This document shows, one piece after another, positions 47,320 to 60,066 of a stretch of 64,000 nucleotides of DNA. The notes beneath the pieces are model-generated. The model was given only the letters and a program-made list of their open reading frames with translations, did not search any database and was not told the DNA's origin. The translations under genes and the position numbers were made by a program. The stretch is taken from the NCBI GenBank assembly GCA_022457065.1, contig JAJGBQ010000003.1, positions 124,001 through 188,000 of the forward strand. The letters run 5' to 3'. Numbering within the stretch: the stretch's first letter is position 1; each line of letters opens with the position of its first letter. The stretch comes from Curvularia sp. ZM96 (taxonomy: Eukaryota; Ascomycota; Dothideomycetes; Pleosporales; Pleosporaceae).

Positions 47320-48732
47320 GAGGATGTCATAAGATAATTCTCGAGAAATTGCAGAGTAACAAAGTCAATTGGTGTAAATAAGAAAAAAATGATTGGCGCA
47401 GTGTCGGAAGATAAGCTGATGATCAGGGTCCTAGAGGTACTAGAGGGCTATAAATCCCCGATGACCTCTCCGCTTGACTTGCATAGAAAAGTTGTTGAGA
47501 GTGAATTGGCACGGCAATTCCCATACTGTCGGAGTTCTTCAGCTTGTCTGCCAAGGATAAATTCTCCGACATCGTGGAACTGCATGAATTGTTCTTAGCC
47601 GGGGTTACGAGAACCTCCGAGCAATGGGTCGCTATGATAGCGTAGCATCGACAAGAAAAACAGGCTTGCACAATCACCTGTGCGCGTTTCCGACAGGCAG
47701 GGTCTACCAATCCTGGACCTTACCGGATACGAGGAGCCCTAGAAGCCTTCATTCCCCGGGAGCTAGCCCCTGAAAACATCCGTTTAGCAGGACCAAAAGA
47801 GCCGGATGACTAGTCCTGTCAGCGGATAAGCCGACATGAAAGGTCGGTGCAGGCATGAAGCTTGCGTATCTCCTCCACATGAGAAACGGTCGTAGAGTAC
47901 GCTGGGACCTGGCCTTTGTGATGAGCGGTGGGTCAGTGGACGGTACGTATTCCGGCCAATCAGCGCTGCTTCAACTGCTTACACACGTGACGACATCCAT
48001 TCACCCCTGCGAGTTGCTACCCTGCCTCCTGTATGCACCTCCAGTGGGTTCTGCGATTCTGTGAGAATTTAGGCGATCAACTGTGAGTGTAATCTCCTTC
48101 TTTCAAGGCGTCTCCTGTTTAGCCTGCACAGGCGCTGGAATGACTTTCTACGTATGTACTCCTTACACATGGGCTTACGAGTCATTGCGCCCGGGACGGC
48201 AAGTTCTCCATCAACGTTGCGAGCGGCCCGAATCCCAGCACGTTTGACGCGTGGTCCCCCAGGTCCCTTGGCTAGATGCAAAGCGGACTAGCATCAAGCC
48301 CCAATTTCTCGACTGCGAAATTTTTGGCTGCGCTGACTCGTAGCCTTGCGTTTACAGCTGCCGCTAGGGCTGCAAGCCGAAGTGGGGAGCATCCCACCAA
48401 GGCCACCGTAACGCCCTAGTGCGGAAGGGTTACACTTTTACTAGGTTTGGGTAGGCGAACATGGACGCGTTTGGTTAGAGAGCGCCCTATCCACAAAGCT
48501 TCGTGGCAGAAGGGGTAGCTAATTGGTGATCTCAATCACCGTATCGACAACACCCGCTGCCCAAGGGTCATGGTGGCTTGCAGGAGCTCAGCGCACGCTA
48601 GAATAAATCGTGAGGGGGTTTCCTCTTTCTGACTTCCCGACACGCTTTTTCGCCACCGTGGTGTGCATTTTAACATTCGTTTTTCCCCAGTCACTCGTTT
48701 GTAGTTAGTATTCACGTAAAAGTACCGCGAAC
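47320..48732. other. Divergent spacer of 1.4 kb
   Basis: Between the CFEM receptor (minus) and the GMC oxidoreductase (plus). Short frames only. It probably carries both promoters; no motif stands out. Confidence 0.5.
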
Positions 48733-50839
48733 ATGATTGTTCTCAAAGCTTTTGCTGTCCTCTCCTTAATCAACTCCTTTGCGAGCGCCCGCATCATGTA
48801 TGCTTCATCTGTCCCTTCTTACCTCAGCTACACTTGCTGACAGAAAGAACAGTGACGGTGCACAACATACCCCCTATGGCGGAGCCAACGTAAAACGTGC
48901 TACCAACGTCACTGACACGACTACGTTGGAAGACTACGAGTATGTCGTTGTTGGCTCGGGTGCTGGTGGCTCACCCCTCGCAGCCAGGCTGGCTCTTGCT
49001 GGCTACAAGGTCCTTCTGCTTGAGGCCGGTGACGACCAAACCAATACCACTGAGTACAACGTCCCAGCGCTGCACGCTGTCGCGGCCGAGTACGAGCCCA
49101 TGAGGTGGGATTTCTTTGTCAAGCACTTTGACGACGAGGAAGAGATGAAGCGGGATACCAAGCTCACATACACACTGCCGGATGGCTCTCGTTACACAGG
49201 CGCTAACCCCCCTGCTGGCGCCCAACCTCTGGGCGTCTTGTATCCGCGTGTGGGATCTCTCGGTGGCTGTACTGCGCACAACGCCCTTATCACTACGTAC
49301 CCGTACGGCAGTGACTGGAAAGGTATTCAGGAACTTACTGGTGACGATTCCTGGGCACCAGAGAAGATGCGCGAGTACTTCAAGCGTCTAGAAAGGAACC
49401 GTTATCTGCCCAGCAGCATTGCTGGTCATGGATTCTCTGGCTGGCTCGAAACTTCGCTGACCGACTTGACTTTGATTGTCCAAGACCTCAAGGTCGTCTC
49501 TCTGGTCCTAGCTGCCGCCACTGGTATGGGCAAGGGCCTACTCTCGTCGCTCCTGACTACGGTCACTGGTCTTGCCCAGGTCCTGCTCCGAGACATCAAC
49601 AACCCCAGCCCAAACCGTGACTGGGCAGAGGGCATGTGGCAAGTTCCTCTCGCAATGAACATCCCCGCCTACAAACGCGCCGGCCCAGTCGACTTTCTCC
49701 GCCAAGTCCTCGACGCAAAGAACTCTGATGGAAGCCGCAAGTACCACCTCGACATTCAGCTCAACACCCTTGTTACCAGTGTGAGGTTTAATCAGACTGA
49801 GGAAGGCAAGACCAAGGCCACTGGTGTAAACTTTCTGACTGGAAGGTCCCTCTACGGCGCAGACCCTAGACGTCAATCCGGACAAGCTACTGGCAAGGGT
49901 ACAAAGGGTGCTGTCACTGCTACCCGCGAGGTCATCTTGTCTGCTGGTGCCTTCAACACACCTCAGCTCTTGAAGCTCTCTGGTGTTGGACCAAGGGAGG
50001 AACTCGAGAAGTTTGGCATCGAGGTAGTCAAGGATCTCCCAGGTGTAGGCACAAACCTCCAGGATCGCTACGAAGTTCCCGTCACTGGCCAGTCCCCAAC
50101 CAAGATCTCTTTGCTCAACGGCTGCACTTTCCTCGAGGGTCACGACAAGTGCTTGGAGAAGTGGGAGAAGCTTCCTCTTGGCATTGGCAAGGGTGTCTAT
50201 GCTACCAACGGTGTTGCCCTGGCCATCACCAAGAGGGCTAGCAACTCCATCCATGGAAACGCTGATTTGTTCATCGCTGGTTGGCCTGCATACTTCAACG
50301 GTTACTACCCCGACTTCTTCAAGAATGCTACCGCTGGCCAGAACCACTGGACCTGGCTTGTCCTCAAGGCGGAGGCCCGCAACAATGCTGGTACTGTCAC
50401 CCTCCGTAGCGCTGATCCCCAGGACGTGCCTGAGATCCGCAAGCGTAACTTCGCCGTTGGCGGAAACGAGGATCTGAACGCTCTTGTTGAGGGCTTGGAG
50501 TACGGTCGCAAGGCCTTCAAGGACCTTATCCCTCTCGATGGCAAGTTTGAGGAAGTCTGGCCTGGCAAGTCTGTTCAGACTGCCGAGCAATGGAAGACTT
50601 TTGCCAAGTACCAGGCTTGGGGCCACCACGCTTCTTGCACATGCCCTATTGGCGCCGACGACGACGAACAAGCCGTTCTTGACTCCAACTTCAAGGTTCG
50701 CGGAATCGAGGGTCTCCGTGTCGTCGATGCTTCTGCCTTCCCCAAGATTCCTGGTACTTTCATCGCTCTGCCTATCTACATGATCTCCGAAAAGGCATCT
50801 GATGTAATCATTGCGGATGCAAAGAAGTCGCAGGTCTAA
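48733..50839 (+). CDS. Secreted GMC oxidoreductase (FAD)
   Basis: Two exons: 48733-48797 and 48844-50839, 686 residues. The first exon encodes the signal peptide (MIVLKAFAVLSLINSFASA). A dibasic VKR near residue 40 may be a Kex2 site. The FAD-binding Rossmann motif is GSGAGG (59-64), followed by LLLEAG. The GMC signature regions are GSLGGCTAHNALI and LSAGAFNTPQLLKLSGVG. The catalytic His lies in the WGHHASCTCPIG segment, and the C-terminal FAD motif is VVDASAFPKIPG. Members oxidise alcohols or sugars and pass electrons to oxygen or other acceptors. This one could be an aryl-alcohol, glucose or other oxidase; I cannot assign a substrate. Codon use is strongly biased (many -C endings), suggesting good expression. 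Confidence 0.92.
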
Positions 50840-53800
50840 ACAGGTGTCGCCTATACTAAATCCCTAGCAACCGTATGTTGTTAATATCATAATTTGTAAA
50901 TAAAAGAAGCGCGAGATCCTTGTTGATTTAGCCTTTGTTCCTTTCTATATTCAACGCATTTCCCATTCAAGAACCTCGTCTCTGGTGTCTTGTGCCCCCT
51001 TCGACAAAGTATCTTGCTTGTGAAGAAAGGCATTTCTGGAATCCACCCAATGCAACTTGATTGTTTTCAAAGTAAGCCTACAGTACATCTAGATCGTAAT
51101 TATAGCGTGTTATACGCTCAACGACAAGATCATCGCTTTTGCCTATAAAATGTATGGTATACAAAAGTGTGAGATCTTTTCTGTCAATAAGAGCAGCGTT
51201 CTCTTATATGCGACTGCTAATACTGTCCCTACGCTGTATGCTTGAGATTGGATGTCTCATGAATTATCCTGTGGTGCGGTTTTGGCAAACTGGTCAGGTC
51301 TAGTCGCTGACTTACTGAGCTATCTTTTTTAGCAATACCAGTGGGCGCTTCACAAGCATTAGGAAATCGAAACAGTGAATACCGTAGTGCTTTAGTCAAT
51401 AAGTCGAAATTTCTAAAGTTGTGAGTGTGTCGTCTTTATGTCTGAGGAGTAAGCTCAATATTCTTGAATTGTGCTTTTTGGTCCTTCTCTGCTTGCTCGC
51501 TGCATCCCTTCCCAGTATCTAGACGCAGCACCTTCACTCGTAATGAAACAAAACGATCAACCATAAGCGTCCAAGGCTTCGTATGTCCTCCGCGGGTGGG
51601 TGGATATATGTAAAGGTTAAATATAGCAGCGAGCAATAACTTAGAGAAGTATAAGATTAATTTATACTTTTCTATATCTATTCTTAGGTTCTTCTTATAT
51701 AGGCTAGCAAAGACGTACTATAGAATTACTTACTTAACGCTCTCGTAGCGCTATAGTAGTAAAGGGCCTTTACTAAGATTATTAGAAGTCTATTCTAAAG
51801 TACTCTTAGGCCCTACGTGCTAGCAATCTTCTATTAAGTTGACGTCTTAACACTATCGCGACGTCGCACCCTTATAATATATTTAGTCGTCGATTTCGGG
51901 TTCTTTAATCTTGTGATCTAATAGAATAGGAATTTAGTTAGGCAAGATATCGTGTTTCTATATGGAATGATATAACGAAACAGTCCCTTAAAGCTAGTGT
52001 GATAGAAGATGTTGTACAACCTATAATGCCAGAGTTATATGATTTGCCATTCTCTCTCCACCACCTACCATGTGCACCGCACTTTTATCAGACAAAGTAT
52101 AAAGGGGTATCCTTTGAGGATTCCTCAGGTAAAACCAAACAATATGTGGCACCATGGCAGAAGATGGGGCTCTTTTGCCTGACCAAATGTCAGTAGCGAT
52201 AGAGTAAGATTGGCCTAGTTACTGTGTCCGATAATAAGAAGTAAAAATCGTATTGTGTCTTTGCGCACAAGAAAAACAACCAAGAACAAGAAACTTGTGC
52301 AATTTTCCATCAGCGCACTATAAGTAAAAGCAATGCCCAATCCCAACTTATGCCTACGCACCGGCAAAGGCTCGGACGTTTTTTTTTTGTTTACCTTTAA
52401 ATCTATGACGTAAATTAGTTCTGTTAAGTGTGCTGACTGGGAGAAGCAATCAAACAGGTCTCAGCAAGTTCTTGTGGCTAGGAGCAACCAGCATGAAGCC
52501 AGTAGCAATTACCCCCTTCTGGAAAACCCGCACATTACCCGTGCTTAGCATGAATTATACATATGCATATTAAATGCAGTGTGGTGGGCCGCCGTCAAGA
52601 ACTTTTTCCAGAGGCTTCGAGGAAAATAGGACCTTTCCATCCACAAGGTTACATTCGGGGTAGAAATTAGGTTCCTTTCTATTCTTCACAGTGCTTTTTT
52701 CGCTTCCAGATGCATCGCGTCGCTTTAGCTTCAAGACGTGTTAGACCTTATATTCAAGAGTAAATTAATGCAGGATCTGTTGGAGTTGAAGCTCGTCCAT
52801 CGCTGTGTGAGAGAGCTTGAGCGTACATCTCTTTGGAAACTCAGCATGAGAAGATCGACTCCTGTCGATTTGTGGCCTGATTTTGCAAGGAATGATTTAT
52901 GATAATGGGGCGTACCGAGATGTAATTTTAATATATATGGCATGGCATATTGTTTACACATGAAGAAACCTGATCTCAGAGCGTTAGTCTGGAACTGGCC
53001 GCCACCTACCTGACATCTTCGTCCCAGCCTTTTTCTGCAACTGATAGTACAATATATCTAACAGCATTTGAGTATTCAATTCGTAACGGCTTGTGAAGCA
53101 TGGAAAGATGTAAGTGGAGGTTGGTGAGCTAGGTTTGGGTATGTACAGCTACACCGTCATGTCGCATTGGATAAGCACTTCTATTATAACAAGCCGCTTC
53201 CAAGACACTCTGAACAAGATCAAAACTATAAGGATATATCTGCATCCTCCTCTCACAACCACCTAAACAAGCATACATGGTATAAACAACTTGTATACCC
53301 AGACTACCTCACATTTTGCCAGAAGCTCATCTCGCTCAGCCATACAATGAAGTGTGATGCAAAGCAAGGAGACATAGAGTATCGCTCATAGCCTGAAAGC
53401 GATGCGCAAATTCTCTTCGTTCAAGAATCCCGTGGATGTTGTCTTCGAGATATGCATCCTGCTATTCACTATGTATGACCAACTTGAAAACGGCAATCAT
53501 AGTATTGGTACTTGGTCGTCGCTCGGATCGGGAATGTTGTCAATGTAAGACGCATTGGTTGGCTTAGAGCGATAGTTTGCGTGTGGACTTGAGAGCGATA
53601 AGTCAGTTAAAATATGGCGGAATAGAATACAGCAACATTGGCGCAATGCTTTTTTTGGCCATTCTGGTATAGTCCCAATCATCGATTGAAAATTTCAAAA
53701 TAAGAATTTCTCAGCTCCTTCCTAGAGTCCGAAATTCAGAACAGAACATACGATTCTGCTTTGCAGCAGAATTCAGGTCGGATCGTATGATATGGGGGAT

Positions 53801-54300
53801 ACGCAGGTGAGCCGACTTGCTGCTGCGAGCACTATGGCCCACCACAGCCACGGTCTTGCTACCACGGAAAGCAACATCTCCCAATTGTCAGTCTTTGATA
53901 TGGATGACGCTGGTTGGGGACAAGGATGCGGCCAAAGCTTGATGAGGAGAGATGTGATCGTCGCGTATCTACTCTGCACATGTCATGCCTGAAACTATGG
54001 TCGAATTTGGTAGCATTTCTAGAGCGTAGCTTGGTGTTGGCGGCGCTCAAAGTAGATTGGCTGGCAAATAAGTTCTAAATCAGTGGATTTTAGCGCAATT
54101 TTCTAGGAAATGAGCCAATGGAGCGCCATCTTAGTATAGATTTTGTGGCGGTTGCACTAAAATCATGATACAATAGTCTCGCCATCAAAGCTGGGCAAGG
54201 CGCTCAGCCCTTTATCCGAGTAGGTAAGCCCGTCGGGCAACATGTAATTGGTAAACCAATGGAAGCAGACTCTTTAACGGTGCATTCGCAATTGTTGCTG
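50840..54300. other. Gene-free AT-rich stretch
   Basis: About 3.5 kb with no domain-bearing frame. It includes the TpA-rich island described separately. A short duplicated attctgctttgcagcagaattc palindrome-like motif near 53750-53772 and several poly-A/T tracts are present. Confidence 0.6.
51640..51960. repeat. TpA-rich island, probably RIP-mutated repeat
   Basis: About 320 bp dominated by TA, TTA and CTA steps, with few CA or TG steps by eye, unlike the sequence on either side. This is the usual look of a repeat altered by RIP in this group of fungi. No ends or coding remains are recognisable. Confidence 0.6.
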
Positions 54301-55201
54301 CTATGTGAATTTCCATCTCTTGGCAAACTCTATTCCCTCTGCCAGTGTGCCAACACGTGCATCGATGGCGTAACCCTGTTTCTCAAGGGATATACATTCA
54401 TCCCATAGGTCTTTCAATGGAACCGAGAATGTCTCGATGAATTCATTTTCCTCGAGACTAGGCTGTGGGTTGCGGTTTTCCGGACGAGACAAGTCGACGG
54501 TAACGTGGACCATTCTTAGATTGGTATTACAGAAGCCAGGATCTGTGCGATTGTCCAGTCAGTGGTGATGTGTCATTCTTCAAGCTAGTCCAAGATGCAA
54601 TGCGACTTACCGTTGAACATGATGGGGCTGATCTGAAACTAACCATAGGAGTCAAAAATCAGCATGCCTTCTCGGCGATGTACTAAGCTTGCCATGACTT
54701 ACAGTCTGGTCATCAACCAGCTCGCCAACGTAGCCGGTCTCTTCTTTCAACTCACGAAGCGCACACGTCTCAGGACTCTCGTTTGGGTCCATAAGACCAG
54801 CCGGGACCTCGATGACAGTGGCGTTGGCGGGTGGACGCCACTGCTTTTGGAGAACAATGCGTGGTTCATCGTTTGGCTTTGCAGGATCTCGTAGAATTGC
54901 TGCAACACCGACACCATCGATATCGGTACCTTTGGGCCGTGTGAGACGCTCGCCAGACTCCCAAGTGCGCTCAACACCTTCGGGATCTGTGTAGGTAGTT
55001 CTGGAAAGCAGTCAGCGATGGGATGGCTGAAGATGGCGTCGTGACAAGGACAACGGATACACGTGTAGCCTCATGAGCCGGATGATAATGATGATGATGG
55101 TGAACGTACTTGACCAGTGTGGCCCATTTTGCGTCCTTGTTATCGAGTGGCTCGATCTTGACGATTTTTGATTGTGCAGATGCACTGCTAGTTGGGGCCA
55201 T
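54301..55201 (-). CDS. Nudix hydrolase, ADP-ribose pyrophosphatase (Ysa1-like)
   Basis: Cleaves ADP-ribose and related sugar nucleotides to AMP and sugar phosphate in the cytosol. Four exons: 55201-55110, 55000-54703, 54638-54611 and 54542-54301, 219 residues, the usual Ysa1 length. The Nudix box spans residues 99-121 with E105, R113, E114, E117, E118 and G120 in the canonical positions (GLMDPN...RELKEETGY). Upstream WRPPANATVIEVPAG and downstream DPGFCNTNLRMVHV fit the ADP-ribose group. Exon 3 is only 28 nt (FQISPIMFN). The start is the ATG of MAPTSSASAQSK. Confidence 0.92.
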
Positions 55202-57743
55202 GATGGTGTTGTGCAGCTGACTCGATGGCTGGGCGGATGTGGCGTGTGGTGTGGGAAAACGGCAGCCGCTAAGAGAAGGCACGATTGCGATGACTCGATG
55301 CCTCGATGATGTCATACATCGCGACTGCCTGCCAAGAAGCCGAATGCCATGTATGTATGCCTCAGCTACTGTGTTTCACTCAACCAATCGCACGCGCTCG
55401 AAGTCTTCAAAGCATCTCATTGCAACACATGTTCTGCTCTGGCGTGTGGTCTGGACGATAACTACCTCGACGTCGCGCTCTACCAAGCCTGCATGGACGT
55501 ACGCCGCCCGCATCTACAACCTACCAAAACACACGCGCGCAGAAGCCTCGTGTCTACACGACCAAAGCTCAGCCATGGATATTACTGTACGACTTGCACT
55601 CACTCAATCTGCAGCTGGCCCACATTACGCAGGCAACAAGTAATACCATAATACAACCGAGCACTTGGCAAAAGGGTCCAGACAAGGCCGCTAGGAGAAA
55701 AAACTACTTGGCAGGAACAGAGAATCGGGCAAACGCTGTTGGTAGTTCCGCCGATTGCAACCTGACCGGTAGTCTGCTAGTATAGACTGAGCAGAGGCAT
55801 CCTTCGAGTCTGTCGCATGAGAATCGACAGCGTTTCTGGAAGCTTGCAATCTCGCTGGGCTGCACTGGCCTCCTTTTCGCGTCACAAATAAACATGGCCG
55901 TAAGACGGTCGGCTCGCGCCATCCGCGCGCCGTCACGGTTGGCGCCATTGTTGGCGCCTACGAGTACATACACACAATATACTTTGAATGTACGAGGCCA
56001 AGAAGTAAAACCATGGCAGAGCCGCCAGCCACAGCGCCAGGCTCAGGAGAGAAAAAGCCCGCTCCTGTTGCATGTGGCTGAGGCCCGCCACACACATGGA
56101 CGCATGCCACATGCACATGCACTGCGTTGATGCTGTACACCGGAACGCACTCTCAGCGCGCAACACAGCAGGCAATGCTGTTGAGGCGCTGGCGGCGGTA
56201 GTACAGCCAAACTCGGACCGTCGGCAGGGTTGCTCGCGCGGCGGGACATCGTTTTACCGTCGCTGTCAAGAGCGGCACAGGCTGCGCTGCAGAGTCAGAA
56301 GCGAGCTATAGGCGTTTCGTTTGGCCGGCCTCGAACCTGTTGTATCGTGGTGCGACGCCCCTTGAGCGGCGTGGCTTCGCGCCTCTGCATCATAGCCTGC
56401 ACCCACGCTACATGGGGCAAAGTGCCAACGGCGAAAACCCCAGAGTTGACACTGTGCGGTGTGTTGGGGTGCGGGTGCTGGTACATGTGAGTACTGTCCA
56501 AGTACTCGGACAGAGGTGGTGCAAAGCCAGCATCAGAAACTGTCGCCTCGCTGCTGCCGAGTGCCTGGGAAATTGCAGCTAGTGGAACGACCTCGGGAGA
56601 TGGGCACTGTGACGAGCCGGAGAGAGTTGGGAAAAAAGCATAGGAGGGCATTATTGCCATGGGCATTGGTGTGATGGAGCCGTATCGCTGCAAAAAGCAA
56701 TACGCACAAGCCATGCGGACCCGCCCTGGGCCTTTTCAATGGCGTTTCTCCTGCCAAGCTACACCAGAGTGGGGCGCTCCGAGCGGCCTGACCTGCCGAT
56801 ATCCAGCTAGCAATTGGCCGGCCTTTTTCTCTCGACACCCCATGCCAACACTCCCAAGAGGCCAACAGATCGAGCAGAGCGCCTCGCCTCTGCCATCTTT
56901 GGGTCTGCTGCGGCCCGGACGGCCATGTCCCGCCTCGACTCAGCATGCTTTTGCTGCTCCTCGAGCCACCTGTCGCCTGGCCTCGGCCGCTTCAACATGA
57001 GAGCCTTCTTGATCATGCCCCCAAAGAGTCGCCCGGACATGTGGAACGTAGCATGGATCCGCGACTAATAGGTAGGATTTTACGAGGCGCCCAGATTGCC
57101 ATCGAACTAGAGCTCCGCCGAGCGTGAGTGCACTGACACGGGGCAAGGCTTCCTCTGCATGGCCAACGGGTACCTCACATCCAATATCGTTAGCGCACAT
57201 GCTTGACACTTCTTTTCTGGGCTGCACCCTGTCTGTGATTGGTCCCTGGCGACTGTCTCGCGCAGGCATTGAGACTCGGATTGTCCACTCCGCTTTTAGA
57301 TCACAAACATGCGCCAAATGAGTGAAGCAGACAGCGATCCCTTCTGGGCCTACGACTTTCATTTACTCCCCCCTCCCCCTCCGTTCCGCTTTGCTCTTCC
57401 GTCTAGCTTTGATTTTTCAGCAGTTTGCTTCCCGAACCGGTTTCTCTCGGTGTGCTTGCATCACACGTCCTTTCGTTTCCGATAATCGTATCACCTGTAT
57501 TGCGTTTGTTTCTTGACCTGGACATTCTCTTCTCCGACCTTCTCTGTCTCTCGCTTGACCCAAAGTCACGACCTAATCAACAACGAACTATTCATATCTA
57601 ATTTTGTATTTACCTCGAGCTTCAAGCAAACAGGCTCTCAAACGACGTCTCGGCGAGTGCCGTTTGCCGATTGCCTGTCCCGGAAGACCACCTCTCCTCA
57701 CGATACCCCAAGTTAAGCGTTATTGCCTGTTACCGTAATCAAA
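55202..57743. other. Gene-free GC-variable stretch of 2.5 kb
   Basis: Many overlapping frames on both strands (notably 56295-56714 and 56940-57362 on minus), none with domains, codon regularity or splice support. The last 400 bp before the next gene are pyrimidine-rich and look like a long 5' leader and promoter. Confidence 0.5.
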
Positions 57744-59188
57744 ATGTCGAACTGGTTTGGAAACCTCGACTTGGCGTACAAATATATGTAGGTTGCCATG
57801 ACGGGACTGGTTGTCAACAAGACTAACTTGTGCCAGCGTCGTCTTCATGAGCTTGCTTGTCCTCACCATCATTGCTGGATTTATCAAGGTTCTGTACAAC
57901 CGCCACAGGTGCGTACAAACTAGCCTATTAATATTGCAGCGACTGATGATCAAACAGGTTAAAGAAGGCAACCACTGCTGAACTCGAATCTGGACCCAAG
58001 GAGGACACGGTCGAACTAAACCAGCGTGAGAAGGATGAGGGAGACTTGTTTGGTATTCGGGCCATCGAAGCGGGATTCTATGCTGGTGTTGCACAGTCGC
58101 GTCCTACGTCGAGAGCCGGATCCGTCATAGGCGACCATGCGGCTATGAGCAACACGACCCTGGTTGGAGGAAGTGCAAGCTCGCCACTGATGAAGGGCCA
58201 ATCCCAATCCAACAACGCCAGCATGCTCAGCTTGAATCTCAATGCCACCAACGAACCCACTCGCCAGACTGCGACACCGAGCAAGCTGCGCCCATCCGAG
58301 GCCGAACTCAGTGGAAGACATAACCACACAGTCGACATGTCGCTTCAGGTGCCGCCGTCGCCTGGACTGCCTCGCGAACCCCCTACCGTAACGATTGGTT
58401 CCTATGAGCACGACAACGAGCATTTCAAGTTGTCGCCCACCATGTCATCACACGACTCATCTTCGAATCCGTCGCCATACAACCCCCCTACTACGCGGCT
58501 GCCAACCATTCCTGCTCATGCCCTGAGGAAAGACTCCCCGTCACCACCTCCCGAAAACTCCTCTTCCGGCGTGCAAACTTACGTGCCGAGTAGGTAGCCA
58601 GCTCCCTGGTGCGTTGATGTTGTGTAATGTTAGCATTTGATAGTTGCATATATTGGGCTCTCCCTAACTTTTGACCAAGAATCTGAGCATATACAATCTT
58701 CCTTGCCCGCTGCCACCGTCCAAGTACAACCTTACGCGTATTCTCGCTATCACGACGGAGGTGGAAACAATATGAACAGCAGATCCAGCCATAGCAGCAG
58801 CAGCAGCAGCAACTGGTTAGATGCATTTGGAGCCATACGCCAATCTTTTGGGCACGGGCAAGGGCAAGAGTCGGAAGAGTTGAGCATGGTGCGCCCAGTA
58901 TCGCTTTCGTCGACTGCAATGTCTGGCCGCACGTCGATTCTTGGGTCCATCAACAGCGAGAGCGGAGGCCAGTCCAACCAGTCGACGCTTCTTGTCCCGA
59001 GCCCGACAGGAGTGGAAGGTTCACGATTGAGCGAGTTTTATGAGGCTTACTATCGCAACTCGCACGTCGGCTCAGCGGTGTCGGCTGAGTCAAGCGAGCA
59101 CGCGTTGGACAGACAATTAGCGACCAAAAAAGACGATAGCCCGGTTGTGTCGCCACCCTTGTCCAAAGTACCTGGCGCGGCCTTTTAA
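57744..59188 (+). CDS. Single-pass membrane protein with long disordered tail
   Basis: Four exons: 57744-57787, 57837-57908, 57958-58589 and 58680-59188, 418 residues in continuous phase. One membrane helix lies near the N-terminus (VVFMSLLVLTIIAGFIKVLY), with a basic flank (NRHRLKKA) after it, so the rest is probably cytosolic. The tail is Ser/Pro/Asn-rich, including a Ser run encoded by AGC repeats at 58792-58811. A conserved-looking acidic patch LFGIRAIEAGFYAGVAQSRP follows the helix. No family is recognised. The third intron removes the in-frame stop that would otherwise end the protein at 58597; if it is retained, a shorter form of about 251 residues results. Confidence 0.7.
58792..58811. 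repeat. AGC trinucleotide repeat in coding sequence
   Basis: Several AGC units in a row encode the poly-serine stretch of the single-pass membrane protein. Confidence 0.85.
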
Positions 59189-60066
59189 AGCGCTTGGGGC
59201 ATGCTTTCCACCGCTCCACCGACATCACTCGTTCGGACCTGATATTGGTTTACGGCGACTTTTCTCTCTTACTCGACTGGCGTTGTTGGATCTTGGGCAT
59301 TGAAACGGTTGGATAGGGCTGGTAAAATGGGATAGGGACACTGAATACATGGGAAAAGGATAGGGTGACGAACCTGATGTCTATCACAAACGGGGCAAAA
59401 AGGGGATATTTTACATACATACTATGACACGACCTACTAATTTCCTCTTGGAATTCTATCTTGTATTGCCTACTAGACTTGTCGACTAGAGTGCGCCGAT
59501 TGCTGAGCTGGAACTGTGGTTTCTACGATTGTGTGTATTAGTTTTGTTGTGTAGGATGTAGTTAGCTGGTATAAGCGATTGACAATGGAACCACACACCC
59601 AAGGGCCAGCCAAAAGGCCATGATGGGGTGAGAGCAGCGGTTTGCAGGTGAGGCCATGTTCACGCCATGCGGGCCAATGGGCGTCCAGGAGCGGCAGCCC
59701 CTGGCAGAAAGTCCGAGGCGGTGAGTGCGATCCCTGCCGCCCGACATCGACGCTTAAGATCGCAGGCTCGCCACGCGCTCGGGAAGCAACCAGAGCGAAA
59801 AGCTGCCGGACCCTGGCTCTTCCTGGACGTCTTATTCTTACTACCTGCTACATATCTTCTGTACGCTACTTTACTCTCTTAATTGCCCTCCCGCCTGCGA
59901 CGCCCTTTCGCCCGCCTGCGCTGAGCCCCGTTATTTGTTTTCCTCAATTGACATCACCTGCTGCCGACTTGTTTGCTTGTTCTATTTTGTTCTCAGCCTC
60001 CACCGCTTTCGTCGCAACCATACGCCTTCAGCTGGGCCCGCAACCAGGCCCGTAGTTGTTGCAATC
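59189..60066. promoter_or_regulatory. Upstream region of ERG1
   Basis: 3' flank of the membrane protein gene, then the ERG1 promoter. The last 200 bp are C/T-rich, a common pattern before fungal starts. The frame remains open upstream of the ERG1 ATG. I did not find a sure sterol-response element. Confidence 0.5.

Noticed and set aside
49538..50671. 377-residue minus-strand frame opposite the GMC gene
   Set aside because: Antisense frame caused by strong codon bias of the GMC oxidoreductase; it has no domain of its own.
56295..57362. Two minus-strand frames of 139 and 140 residues
   Set aside because: No start context, domain, splice sites or codon pattern to support them; overlapping plus-strand frames are as long.
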